DNA of 64,000 bases from Phocaeicola plebeius DSM 17135 (GTDB lineage: Bacteria; Bacteroidota; Bacteroidia; Bacteroidales; Bacteroidaceae): contig NZ_DS990134.1 in assembly GCF_000187895.1 (NCBI RefSeq), positions 124,001 to 188,000 of the forward strand, read 5' to 3'. The translations under genes and the position numbers were made by a program. The notes below the pieces were generated by a model. It was not told where the DNA came from, searched no databases, and saw nothing but the letters and a program-made list of their open reading frames with translations. Below, one piece after another: positions 51,816 to 61,802 of the stretch (its first letter is position 1; every line of letters begins with the position of its first letter).

Positions 51816-53237
51816 ATGAAAAGAAATTTATTACTGTTCGGTCTATTGGGTTCGGTTACTTTGTGCGTGGCCGATGTGTATGCTCAGCAAACTTTGCAGA
51901 GCGGAGCTGTGGTGACAGAGTCTGCCATTACACGACAGCGTGACAGTGTGACGGTTAGTATGACGATTGATATTTCTGAAATACAAGTAAAATCTCAGAA
52001 CTCCATTTTGTTGCATCCACGATATATTCAGTCTGATGGAGTCGGTAGTGTTTATTTGCCTCCGGTTGAAGTGATGGGGCGTACGCGTCACATTTATTTT
52101 CAGCGTAATCCTGATGCGGTTTATTCTGATGAAGTATATTGTAGTGTCGTAAAAAAAAGTAAGGAGACACAGGTTGTTCATTATAAAGTGACTTTGCCTT
52201 ATGTGGAATGGATGGATCATTCCCGTTTGCAAATAGTAGAAGATTTGTGTGGTTGTGGCAAGGTGTCTCCTGGAGCACTTTCTAATTTGACAGAGGCTGA
52301 TGTGTCTTTTGAACCTTATCTGGCTTATGTAGTTCCTGAAGCCGAGGTCGTTAAGTCGCGTGACTTGAGCGGCTGTGCTTATTTGGATTTTCGTTTGAAC
52401 CGTACGAATATTGATCCTGGTTACAGAGAAAATCCAGTGGAGTTGAAGCGTATCATTTCTTCTATTGATACGGTTAAAAACGACAAGGATTTTACTATTA
52501 CTTCTATTGAATTGTGCGGATATGCTTCACCGGAAGGTAGCTATCAGTTAAACGAACGGCTTGCCAAAGGTCGTACGAATGCTTTGAGAAATTATCTTAT
52601 TGATAAATATGGGTTTACTGACTCTTTTATTAAGTCAAGTTATGAACCTGAGAATTGGAAAGGGTTAGTAGAATATCTTCGGTCGTCGAATCTTTCAGAT
52701 AAGGAGGCCATTTTAGCATATATAGAAAATGGACCTTCTGATGTGGACGTAAAAGAACGTCAGATGCAGATAAAATTTCCTGATTCTTATGAGGAGTTAT
52801 TGAAAAACTGTTATCCGGGGCTTAGACGGACTAATTATCGTATTAATTATGTGATAAAAAGTTTTAATTTGGAAGAAGCAAAAAAATTAGTAAGAACGGC
52901 TCCTCAACGTCTTAGCCTTCAAGAAATGTTTGCTGTGGCACAAACTTACGAGCCGGGATCAGATGATTTTAATTATGTATTTGATGTGGCCGTAAGAATG
53001 TATCCACATGATGATACCGCTAATATAAATGCGGCAAACGCTCTGCTTGAACAGGGAAGGGCAAAAGAAGCTCTTGTATATCTGGATAAGGTGAAGTCTG
53101 ATTCCCCTCAAGTGGAAAATGCACGTGGAGTGGCTTGCATTTTACTCAAGGACTATGAAAATGCCCGGTTGCATATCGGTAAAGCTTTAGAGGGTAAGCT
53201 TCCTGAAGCTCAACATAACATGAACTTTTTGAAATAA
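51816..53237 (+). CDS. DUF3868 / OmpA-like / TPR protein of the fimbrial operon
   Basis: About 473 residues from the ATG at 51816, preceded by GAGGAGAC; signal peptide MKRNLLLFGLLG...VYAQQ. The N-terminal 150 residues resemble DUF3868 (VYLPPVEVMGRTRHIYFQRN). Residues about 200-350 contain an OmpA-like motif (ITSIELCGYASPEGSYQLNERLAKGRTNALRNYL), and the end is TPR-like (NAANALLEQGRAKEALVYLDKVK, CILLKDYENARLHIGKALEG). It is probably an outer-membrane-associated factor for fimbria assembly or anchoring to peptidoglycan. Confidence 0.82.
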   Translation: MKRNLLLFGLLGSVTLCVADVYAQQTLQSGAVVTESAITRQRDSVTVSMTIDISEIQVKSQNSILLHPRYIQSDGVGSVYLPPVEVMGRTRHIYFQRNPDAVYSDEVYCSVVKKSKETQVVHYKVTLPYVEWMDHSRLQIVEDLCGCGKVSPGALSNLTEADVSFEPYLAYVVPEAEVVKSRDLSGCAYLDFRLNRTNIDPGYRENPVELKRIISSIDTVKNDKDFTITSIELCGYASPEGSYQLNERLAKGRTNALRNYLIDKYGFTDSFIKSSYEPENWKGLVEYLRSSNLSDKEAILAYIENGPSDVDVKERQMQIKFPDSYEELLKNCYPGLRRTNYRINYVIKSFNLEEAKKLVRTAPQRLSLQEMFAVAQTYEPGSDDFNYVFDVAVRMYPHDDTANINAANALLEQGRAKEALVYLDKVKSDSPQVENARGVACILLKDYENARLHIGKALEGKLPEAQHNMNFLK

Positions 53238-53264
53238 TTAAGAATAGAGTTGAATTTAATTTTT

Positions 53265-55056
53265 ATGACTATGAAATGGTATAATTTTTTTAAGTTTTTT
53301 AGTTGCGGCGGGGATGTTTAGTGCTTGCAATGATGACTTGGGAAATAGTGGAAACGAGAATGGTGATACATCTTCATCTGGAAGCGGGTATGTAAAAATT
53401 GCAATTAATCTGCCAACCACTTCTGGCTCTTCTTCAAGGGCAAATGACAATTTTGACGGTGGCTTGCCCGCAGAATATAAGGTTAACGATTTGATTTTGG
53501 CTCTTTTCTATGGAACAGATGAAACTTCTGCTACATGTAAATGGGCAAAGAATTTGACGAATTCTTTGGATTTCTCAACCCCCGGTACTGCAACGGATAA
53601 TGTTACGACTCGGTCGGATTACATGATTAGTGATGTTCCAAAACCGGGCACAGACCAAAATGTATATGCGCTTGCCATTGTTAACAATTCCGGATATTTT
53701 GGAGTTTCCGGAGCTGACTTGACGTATGGTGTGGCTGGAACTCTTGCTAAGTTTACAGGAAAATTAACAGACTTGTTTGCCAATGCATCGGTTACGGATT
53801 TGAGTAAAATTGCTTCTACTGACAATGGAGGTAATTTTATGATGACTAATGCGCCTATATCTGATAAAGTTACTGTAACAAGCGGAACGGCTGGGTGGGA
53901 TCCTCAGATTACTACTTTGGTGAAGTTAGATGTATACGATGATGAACCTTCAGCAGAGAGTGCTACTCCGAATCCTATTTATGTGGAACGTGTAGCTGCA
54001 AAGGTTAATGTGAAGATTAATAGTAGTAATAATATATTGACGGTAGGAGATGATGGTACTGATCCTGGAGCTACAGTAGAATTTGGAGGATGGGTTTTAC
54101 AAAATACCAACAAAAAAAATTATCTGGTGCGTAATGTGGTTGGTACAGGTACCCCTGCGGCTTGGAACGAATGGATTGGTTATTTTAATACTGGTGCTAC
54201 GGATGGTGGCTATAACCGGTTTGTTGGGAAGGTTGTTGGACCGTATCGTACATATTGGGGCATTGATCCGAATTACAATACCGTACTTGCAGATGAAGCT
54301 TTGGTTGAGAACTTTAATATATGGACTAATGTCTCTGCTTCAATTCCATGGATAAATCCGGCGAATAATGGAACTCAGCTAGGCAGTGAACCTGTAGCTT
54401 ATTGTGCAGAGAATACAACGGCTGCCAAGGTTATGCAGCATGACCAGCTGACGGGGGTATTGCTGAAAGCTACTTTTATACCTAGCGGAAGTCAGAAGGG
54501 AGATAATTTCTTTATTTGCAATGATGTTTCTAGTATCTATAAAGAAGCACAAATTATTCAAGCGTTTACTGTGGCTTTGCATAATGCAGGGTTAGGATTG
54601 GCTTCTGGTGAAACGCTGAAGTTGAAAGACGGTGCAAAGGCTGCCACTATAAAAGATGTTGCGGGGCTGCAAGCTGTATTTGAAATAACGGGAGGTGCAA
54701 CGGGATTGTCTGAGGAACGTGCTGAAGCTATTTTAGCAGAATATAATCCTATTAAATTCTATGAAGGTGGAGTGACCTATTATTATTCTTCTTTGATTAA
54801 GCACTTCGGTGATGAGTACACTCCGAAAGGAAAGGAAATCGTAAGCCTGGATGACTATACCGATAATGATCATTTAGGACGTTGGGGCGTAGTACGCAAT
54901 AACTGGTATGAATTGGTTATTAATTCTGTGGATGGTCCTGGTGAACCGGAAATACCGGACTTACCGAAAGACCCTGCAGATAAGGAGCATCGTTATATTA
55001 ACTGTACAATTAATATCCTTTCTTGGGCAAAACGCTCGCAAGGGGTAGATTTGTAG
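53265..55056 (+). pseudogene. Major fimbrillin (Mfa1-like), signal peptide broken by a one-base frame shift
   Basis: The body is open from 53314 (580 residues from MFSACNDD). The natural start ATG at 53265 (or 53271) reads MKWYNFF but runs into a stop; the lipobox FLVAAGMFSAC is in another frame. Removing one T from T7 (53285-53291) or T6 (53295-53300) would join MTMKWYNFF to LVAAGMFSAC, a normal lipoprotein signal. The mature part is fimbrillin-like (VERVAAKVNVKI; C-terminal NILSWAKRSQGVDL, similar to the anchor protein's end). It is either phase-variable, slippage-corrected or an assembly error, so 'pseudogene' is provisional. Confidence 0.75.
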
Positions 55057-55083
55057 TTTATTTGATGTCAGTTCTTTAGCTTA

Positions 55084-55142
55084 TTCTCATGAGGATGCTT
55101 CCATTGTAGCCAGTGTCGCTTTTGGGAGCATCTTCGTGAGGA
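55084..55142 (+). other. 19-bp RNA hairpin between major fimbrillin and anchor gene
   Basis: Arms 55084-55102 (TTCTCATGAGGATGCTTCC) and 55124-55142 (GGGAGCATCTTCGTGAGGA) pair over all 19 positions as plus-strand RNA, with four G-U pairs; the opposite strand would have four A-C mismatches there. There is no T-run after it. It suits a processing or stabilising stem. Confidence 0.75.
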
Positions 55143-55176
55143 ATAATATAAATCTTTACAGATAAAATAGTTTTTT

Positions 55177-56262
55177 ATGAAAACATGGTTTAAACATACA
55201 ATGAAGATTTCCTTGCCGATGTTCCTTTTGACAGGTATGGCTTTTTCGTCATGTACGGACCTTATATTTGATGATCGTGAAGGTTGCGACAGGGGAGTAT
55301 TCATAAATTTTAAGTACGACTATAATCTTCAGCGTGCAGATATGTTTGCCGATCATGTAGGAGAAGTAACTTTGTATGTTTTTGATGAGCAGGGAAACTA
55401 TGTAACTAGCCAGAGTGAGGGAAATGAAGGAGATTATTTGCCGCTTAAGGATAAAGACTATTCCATGTATCTGGATTTGCCTGACGGAAAGTATCGTTTC
55501 ATTGCACTTGCTTCTCAGAGAAAATATGAGGACCTTCTTGATGAAGAAGGGGCAAAGTTCATACGGACGGATTTGAAAGAGGAAAGTCGTATGGAAGATT
55601 TGCAGATAACACTTGACTACCGGACAGAAGCTGACAATAAAGTATATATAGCTCACAAAAACATGCCGCTTGATACGTTGTGGCATGCCATGTCTGATGT
55701 TCCTGTTGAGATTTCTCAAGGACAGTTTGTTTACCAGACTTTGTCGCTGGTGAGAGACACCAAATATATCAGTGTCACCCTGAGAGATATTGACAGACCG
55801 AACGTGATGGATATCAATGACTATGAACTTTATATTACGGGAGCAAATGTACGACTGAATCATGATAATTCTGCCGATAACAGCATGAGGGCAGTATGTA
55901 CTCCGTATGTTACTTGGAATACGCAAGATCCTGAGATAAGCGGTAATACTGCTGTGGGCAATATGGGACATGCTGATTTTATGACTTCACGCATATTTGT
56001 ACATGAAAATGTGGCAGATGACGAAGTGCTGATAGTGCGTAACAGGCAGACTGGAAAAGTGGTAATTGAGGTGAATTTGCCTGATTTGCTCAGCCGTTTG
56101 TGCAATTACGATGAATTACACCGTTATTCAAAACAAGAATTTCTGGATCGTGGTTATGATTATAATCTCTCCTTTTTCCTTTCAGGAGATAGTTGGAGTT
56201 ATGTCAATGTTTCCATTGGAGTACTGGGCTGGAGCAAACGAGTGCAAAATATTGCGTTGTGA
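55177..56262 (+). CDS. FimB/Mfa2-family fimbrial anchor lipoprotein
   Basis: A 361-residue lipoprotein with lipobox FSSC followed by TDLIFDDREGC. The family signature is clear: CDRGVFINFKYDYNLQRADMF, then VTLYVFDEQGNYV, LPDGKYRFIALA, and two beta-sandwich halves. Mfa2 anchors the fimbrial shaft to the outer membrane and limits its length in Porphyromonas. The C-terminus VLGWSKRVQNIAL resembles that of the upstream fimbrillin. It is separated from the fimbrillin by a strong RNA hairpin, suggesting differential expression. Confidence 0.9.
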   Translation: MKTWFKHTMKISLPMFLLTGMAFSSCTDLIFDDREGCDRGVFINFKYDYNLQRADMFADHVGEVTLYVFDEQGNYVTSQSEGNEGDYLPLKDKDYSMYLDLPDGKYRFIALASQRKYEDLLDEEGAKFIRTDLKEESRMEDLQITLDYRTEADNKVYIAHKNMPLDTLWHAMSDVPVEISQGQFVYQTLSLVRDTKYISVTLRDIDRPNVMDINDYELYITGANVRLNHDNSADNSMRAVCTPYVTWNTQDPEISGNTAVGNMGHADFMTSRIFVHENVADDEVLIVRNRQTGKVVIEVNLPDLLSRLCNYDELHRYSKQEFLDRGYDYNLSFFLSGDSWSYVNVSIGVLGWSKRVQNIAL

Positions 56263-56309
56263 GATTTTGTGAAGAAATAACGTATAAGAGAAAGAGAGTT
56301 ATCTGAAAG

Positions 56310-57347
56310 ATGTTCAAGAAATTAATATTCAATATAGGCTGGATGGTGCTGTTGGTTTTGACAGGCTGTCGTAATGCGTCTCCTTATGCAGAAGATCCTT
56401 CTTTGCACGAGGAAACGATAAAGCTTGCTCTGGATATTACAACCAGGGCAGAAACGGATGAAGCTCCTGATAATTTTCATTTATGGATCTATAATGGGGG
56501 CAAGCTAGTTAAATATATAAAAAATAATCCTCAATGGACTACGGCTCCTGAAGTAGGGGTGGATTTAAAGGCTACTTTGGAAACTGAGGTTAATGCTGAA
56601 AATGGAGCGGTACTTAATTTCTATTTGTTGTTGAACGTAGACAACCTGACATCGCCGGAAAGCTTAACTCCATCTCAATTGAAAGAACTTATGTTTGAGC
56701 TTGCTGCTTCTTATGACGGAGATAACAAGGTCCCAATGAGTGGTATAAAAAATATATCGGTTGTTGCGGGGCAGGAGGAATATTCATTGAGTATTGATGC
56801 TGTCAGATCTGTAGCAAAAGTGGATATTTATTGCACGAGAGAATCTGATATAAGCACATTGTCTGTAAATGAGATTTCTCTTCATCAGGTGCCGGAAAAA
56901 GGTTATTTGTTCGGAAACTCAGGTTCGTTGGTCGGATCACTGTCGAGGATATTATTTACATCGTCTGAGGGTAAGGAGATAACTACCAAGTTATCTAAAA
57001 CGGAAGCACCTGATAGCGGAAGCTTTGAAGCTTATAAAGAGAATTTTACTCAAATGACTTTGGAACAGCCTTATCTTCTTGAAAATCTGGCGGGGGGGAA
57101 TAACCTTCAGGTGAAAATCTACAATCAGACACTCGTAGATGAGAAATCGAGGTATTATATAATGTTGACTTATACGCTTGGGGGTATCAACTATACATCA
57201 AGGGTTTATTTGTCAAAGATAGAACGAAATGCATGGTATTCAATTTTCATACGAATAAGTGCAAGAGGAGAAATTAGTGTAAAAGATGTGAATTGTGAAG
57301 TACTACCGTGGGAAGGGAAAGAAATGGATATTCCAGCTTTTGAATAG
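56310..57347 (+). CDS. Minor fimbrial subunit lipoprotein
   Basis: A 345-residue lipoprotein, lipobox LVLTGC then RNASPYAEDP. Residues about 45-330 look like a two-sheet fimbrillin fold: DNFHLWIYNGGKLVKYI, DAVRSVAKVDIYC at the start of the second domain, and NAWYSIFIRISARGEISVKDVNCEVLPWE as the closing strand. Position between the anchor and the tip gene, by analogy with Mfa3/Mfa4 in Porphyromonas, suggests an accessory tip subunit. Gaps of 47 and 26 bp to its neighbours support one operon. Confidence 0.78.
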   Translation: MFKKLIFNIGWMVLLVLTGCRNASPYAEDPSLHEETIKLALDITTRAETDEAPDNFHLWIYNGGKLVKYIKNNPQWTTAPEVGVDLKATLETEVNAENGAVLNFYLLLNVDNLTSPESLTPSQLKELMFELAASYDGDNKVPMSGIKNISVVAGQEEYSLSIDAVRSVAKVDIYCTRESDISTLSVNEISLHQVPEKGYLFGNSGSLVGSLSRILFTSSEGKEITTKLSKTEAPDSGSFEAYKENFTQMTLEQPYLLENLAGGNNLQVKIYNQTLVDEKSRYYIMLTYTLGGINYTSRVYLSKIERNAWYSIFIRISARGEISVKDVNCEVLPWEGKEMDIPAFE

Positions 57348-57373
57348 AATAGAAAGATGAGGGAGGATATGAA

Positions 57374-60300
57374 ATGAAAAGAATATTGCATACATTGACA
57401 AAAGGTTTGCTTATAATTGGGATAATGTGGCTGGCTATGGCGAGTTGCAGGGAAGACGATTTGGTGAAAAGAAGTAGTGTGGTGGAAGGACAGCCTATAA
57501 CTGTGACAATGAAGTTTTCTTCTGCCGTGCCTTCGGATGTGGTGGTAACCCGTGCCGATGACAATTCCTTTTCAAATTTGTCCAATCTGATAATTTTTAT
57601 TTATAATCATACTACGGGTGAATATGAGCAAATTGTTTCTTCGATGTCGGGAAGTTTAACTTTTTCTTCTGCCGGCGATAATCTTTATGCTGCGACGTTT
57701 AATACAACTTCTGGTGCTAAAGATTTATTGGCAGTAGCTAATACAAGTTCTGTGGCTGAAGATGGAGGCTTTTGGGAAAATCTTTCTTATTTAGGTACAC
57801 TTGCACAGACTTCTTCTTTTGAAGAGTTGAAAGAGGCAGTCATTCATTTGAGAAATGAATTAAGAACACAAAATACGGAAATTCAACCGATACAAATTGT
57901 ATCTTCTTCGCAGATGCTTATTTCTGGATGGAACACGGGAGTCGTTTTTTATACGGATGGAAGTGTGTCCAGCTATGGAGATTATGGGGATGCAGCTAAA
58001 AATGTTGTTGTAAGGATGGAACGCGCAATGGCACGGATTTCGTTTAATATCGAGGCTGCCCCAGAAGGTGCTAGTGGTACTTTTACACCGACTTCTTATC
58101 GGGTTTATAATATCCCTGTGAATAGTTTTCTGACAAATATGAATACGGCTGATCCTCAAAAAACAAACCCAGAAGATGGATTTGAATTTATAAATTATGT
58201 AGCGACAAATATAGGAACTGCGAGTGGAGGAAGCTATTCATTTAGTTTTTATATGCCAGAGAATGTGTATGATGAGGTTCTTCATGAAAATAAGAATTTG
58301 GAGTATAATGACCGTGATAGATGGGATTCATCAGGAGACAATACCAGTGCTCTTCCTGGAGAAAAAAAGTGGATATATGCTCCACAAACTAGCACATTTG
58401 TGGTAATTTCTGGAAATTATTCTGGTACCATGACTGATAAAGATACTGGAGAAACAACTTCTTATGTGGGAAACGTGGAATATACTGTTCATTTAGGCGA
58501 TTTTAGTTCTAAAACAGGAAATTATAGCAACTTTTCTGTAGAACGTAATTGTAGTTATACCTACAATCTGACCGTATTGGGGGTCAATAACATTATTGTA
58601 GAAGCAACTAAGGAGGAGGATGAACTGCAACCTGGGGCAGAAGGAGAAATATTTGATAATACGCATACCGTATATAATTATCAATTGGATGCTCATTATG
58701 AGCAAGTATATTTGGAGTATAATCTTACGAATATTGCAGGTGGATTGATTAAAGGATTATCTGATGGACAGACATTGGATGATGCCATCGCTGATAATTT
58801 AATTTTGCTTATCCAGTCTGAAGCCATGGATTATACCCATACGGGAGAAGATTATACGGTGCGCAACAAACGTGGTACATTGAAACCTTATAAGCTTTAT
58901 GCGGATGCGGTTCGTAATAATCAAGACCCTGCTAGTATTAAAGAAAATATTTTGGAAGGGGCCGGGATAGGCAACTTCCCAACTAAAGGTTTTGATTACA
59001 GATGGATTGAATTCTGGCCTCAGAAAGAAAAAGAAACCTTAGCTTCCTATCCGGGGGTTTCTGAATGGAGTCGTGAAGATTTGTCGGGTTTGGTCAAAGA
59101 TGCAAATTATGTATATGGAGGACAACCCACAGAAGATAGTAAACGTTTACTCGACGTTTATGATATCGTTGTAGCTATGGGAAAAGTAGTGAAAAAAATA
59201 TATATGGGTGAAAGTCTTGATAATTCTATAGATGCGTATAACGAAGATAGGATAATTGTGACTAAGAATGATAATGGTGAATATGTAGCCCGTTTTACGG
59301 CTTTTGTCAATGAATATTATTATTACAAACATCCTTTGACTCATTCAGGAATTACCACATGGAATGTGATGACAAACAAAATACCTCGTGAGATGATTAT
59401 TGCGATGAGTACTGATATTTCGCCAGATGGAAATAGTTCTTTCAGCCGGCTTCATTCGTATATCTCGCAGTTGTGTATGCAGACCTTTTACAATACTCGT
59501 AGTGTGCAGCTGAATGGTTTTGGCATTGAGACTTATAATGAAACACCTCTTGTTAAACCATTCCGACCGGTAGGGCTTTCTACTATTCCAGATGAAACCT
59601 TGGATGATTCTGACGGACGTTTTAATCAGCTGACTTTGTTGGGAGCGAATACAGAGGAGAATGGAATCCTTGTATATAATTTAGATGAGAAGTGGGATGC
59701 ATATGTTAATGTGGCATTTAATGGCTGGACTTCAACTGTATCTACTGACCATAAGTCCCATAAATTGGTAAAAGCTTATCCTGAAGCTACGAAGGGGGCT
59801 TATGCTGCTTGTATGTCACGTAATCGTGATTTAAATGGAGATGGTAAAATTCAGGATAGTGAAATCCGGTGGTACTTGGCTTCGCTAAATGAATATATTC
59901 GTATGGGAATTGCTTCACGCGCCATTTCTAATGCTGCCCAACTTTATATAGGTGATAAGAATGAAATGACAGCACAGAGGTATCCTAATGATTATTTGCC
60001 CGAGGGTTCCATTTTTTATACTAGTAGTTATGGTTATAAGGATACGAAAAACAAGCGAGTTTATTGGGCTGTAGAGAAAGGTTCCTATGGTGCCGAGAAT
60101 ACTTATTATAGTGGGGAATTACCTATACGGTGTGTGCGCGTGTTGCCGGCGATAGAATCGGGAGTGCAAGATGTCACTACAGTCAGTGGTGTAATAGCTG
60201 CTTCTACTGTAGATAAAATTGATGGCGAAGGATTGCGGCCTACTGTATTGAAATTTAAAGATAAACTGGTTGAAAGTTTGTACCGTGAACGTATCCCAAG

Positions 60301-60748
60301 TGGCTCATTAGCTTCTCATAATGAAGATGAAGCTGAAAACTCTTTTTATGAGGGTATTTTTGTTGCTAAAGAGAATCTTAAGGATTCTTATCGATTAGGA
60401 TATCTTATAGGTTTTAAAGGAATTGTAGATGGTATAATGTATGATGGTACGAAATTAGATCCTTGCAGCAATTATAGTGAGACTTATAATGGCGTGACAT
60501 ATCGAAATTGGCGTATGCCTAATTTGGTGGAACTTTCAGCCTTGGATGCAACAGGAGTGATAGAATCTAAATCCAGTACCGCATGTTGTACTCAATTTAG
60601 TAACATAAATGTACGGTATGGCTTTGTGTTGGAGGATCGTATATTTTGTCCAGGAGGATGGAATAAAGAAAATCAAGTTAATAATTTTTATCATGTGCGT
60701 TGTGTGCGTGATGTACCCGAAGGATATTTTACAACTGTTAATCCATAG
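57374..60748 (+). CDS. Large fimbrial tip lipoprotein (DUF4906-like with FISUMP-type C-terminus)
   Basis: A 1124-residue lipoprotein, lipobox MAMASC then REDDLVKR. Residues about 35-400 are fimbrillin-like (NLIIFIYNHTTGEYEQI; MERAMARISFNIEA; a CSYTYNLTVLGVNNI strand). A DUF4906-like middle follows, and the last about 250 residues contain RNRDLNGDGKIQDSEIRWYLASLNEY and NWRMPNLVELSALDATG...YHVRCVRDV, resembling FISUMP/C-type-lectin-like modules. The DLNGDGKIQDSE segment is a good EF-hand-like calcium loop. It is probably the adhesive tip of the fimbria. Confidence 0.8.
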   Translation: MKRILHTLTKGLLIIGIMWLAMASCREDDLVKRSSVVEGQPITVTMKFSSAVPSDVVVTRADDNSFSNLSNLIIFIYNHTTGEYEQIVSSMSGSLTFSSAGDNLYAATFNTTSGAKDLLAVANTSSVAEDGGFWENLSYLGTLAQTSSFEELKEAVIHLRNELRTQNTEIQPIQIVSSSQMLISGWNTGVVFYTDGSVSSYGDYGDAAKNVVVRMERAMARISFNIEAAPEGASGTFTPTSYRVYNIPVNSFLTNMNTADPQKTNPEDGFEFINYVATNIGTASGGSYSFSFYMPENVYDEVLHENKNLEYNDRDRWDSSGDNTSALPGEKKWIYAPQTSTFVVISGNYSGTMTDKDTGETTSYVGNVEYTVHLGDFSSKTGNYSNFSVERNCSYTYNLTVLGVNNIIVEATKEEDELQPGAEGEIFDNTHTVYNYQLDAHYEQVYLEYNLTNIAGGLIKGLSDGQTLDDAIADNLILLIQSEAMDYTHTGEDYTVRNKRGTLKPYKLYADAVRNNQDPASIKENILEGAGIGNFPTKGFDYRWIEFWPQKEKETLASYPGVSEWSREDLSGLVKDANYVYGGQPTEDSKRLLDVYDIVVAMGKVVKKIYMGESLDNSIDAYNEDRIIVTKNDNGEYVARFTAFVNEYYYYKHPLTHSGITTWNVMTNKIPREMIIAMSTDISPDGNSSFSRLHSYISQLCMQTFYNTRSVQLNGFGIETYNETPLVKPFRPVGLSTIPDETLDDSDGRFNQLTLLGANTEENGILVYNLDEKWDAYVNVAFNGWTSTVSTDHKSHKLVKAYPEATKGAYAACMSRNRDLNGDGKIQDSEIRWYLASLNEYIRMGIASRAISNAAQLYIGDKNEMTAQRYPNDYLPEGSIFYTSSYGYKDTKNKRVYWAVEKGSYGAENTYYSGELPIRCVRVLPAIESGVQDVTTVSGVIAASTVDKIDGEGLRPTVLKFKDKLVESLYRERIPSGSLASHNEDEAENSFYEGIFVAKENLKDSYRLGYLIGFKGIVDGIMYDGTKLDPCSNYSETYNGVTYRNWRMPNLVELSALDATGVIESKSSTACCTQFSNINVRYGFVLEDRIFCPGGWNKENQVNNFYHVRCVRDVPEGYFTTVNP

Positions 60749-60796
60749 TGTGAATATAGTGAGGTTGAGTATTTTAGGTTAAAGTAGCTTGTTTAT

Positions 60797-61747
60797 ATGA
60801 CGAAGTTTTCCTTTTTCTGCATTTTTATATATCTGTTGACATCTTGTCAGATGAAACAAAGTTCCTCTTCCGTGTCGTCTTTTTCATCAGATGATACGGT
60901 AGCTGTTCAGATGCAAAGATTTCCTTTCCCGGAAATTCCTGTTACTCTGACAGATCCAGAAGATCGTAAGGCTTGGTTGCTTACTCATTATTGGACGCTG
61001 TTCAATTTTGCCGATACAGCCTTGGTGAACAATCGCGATGTGACGGAACAGGGATTTGTAAATTTTGTGGCTTTACTGGTGGACGGATCTACTTCAGAGC
61101 AACTCATACGGGAAAGTCTGACACAATGGTGTTCGCGATTTATGATTGAAACGCATGCTTGTAAGGTCTTGATGCAGATAGCAGATGATTATTTATATAA
61201 TCCTAATTCACCTTTTTATAATGAAAAACTGTACAGCTTATATTTGGAAGCGGTACTTGATGAACTTCCGAAAGAGGATGTAAGATGCTCGACACTCAAT
61301 TTTAAGCTAAAATTGTTGAAACGTAATAATCCAGGCGATAAGGCTATGAATTTTACTTACTATTTACCTGATGGCACACGCTGTACTTTGGCCGCCACGC
61401 CGGTGAAAGGTGACCGTTTATTGTTGGTGTTTTATGATTCTGAATGTGAGTCATGTCATGCTGTATTGCAGCAAATGTCGGATGATGTAACCTTAGCTAA
61501 GGAAGTGAAGGAAGGTCTGATAAGTGTATTGGCTATTTACACAGAAGGGAATGATGAGGTATGGCGTAAAGCCTTACCTAGTATGCCTAAGGAATGGATT
61601 ATAGGAACCGATCATGAAGCTGTGAAGACTGGTGCATTGTATGATTTGAAAGCTATGCCTTCGCTTTATTTATTGGATGGTCAGAAACGAGTGGTATTAA
61701 AGGATGTCAGTTTTGAACAGTTGAGTACTGCCATAAAGCGAGGATAA
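60797..61747 (+). CDS. DUF5106 thioredoxin-like lipoprotein
   Basis: A 316-residue lipoprotein, lipobox LLTSC then QMKQSSSS. Residues about 45-185 match the DUF5106 region (WLLTHYWTLFNFADTALVNNRDVTEQGFVNF); the C-terminal 130 residues are a thioredoxin fold with a CESC active site in LLLVFYDSECESCHAVLQ and the cis-Pro loop in AMPSLYLLDG. It probably sits on the periplasmic side or the outer membrane and may handle disulfides. It ends the fimbrial operon, 48 bp after the tip gene; a link to fimbriae is not proven. Confidence 0.83.
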   Translation: MTKFSFFCIFIYLLTSCQMKQSSSSVSSFSSDDTVAVQMQRFPFPEIPVTLTDPEDRKAWLLTHYWTLFNFADTALVNNRDVTEQGFVNFVALLVDGSTSEQLIRESLTQWCSRFMIETHACKVLMQIADDYLYNPNSPFYNEKLYSLYLEAVLDELPKEDVRCSTLNFKLKLLKRNNPGDKAMNFTYYLPDGTRCTLAATPVKGDRLLLVFYDSECESCHAVLQQMSDDVTLAKEVKEGLISVLAIYTEGNDEVWRKALPSMPKEWIIGTDHEAVKTGALYDLKAMPSLYLLDGQKRVVLKDVSFEQLSTAIKRG

Positions 61748-61802
61748 AAACTTTCAGTATACTCCGCTATTCGTAAGTTTATATATGCTGAAAGAATGCA
61801 GT

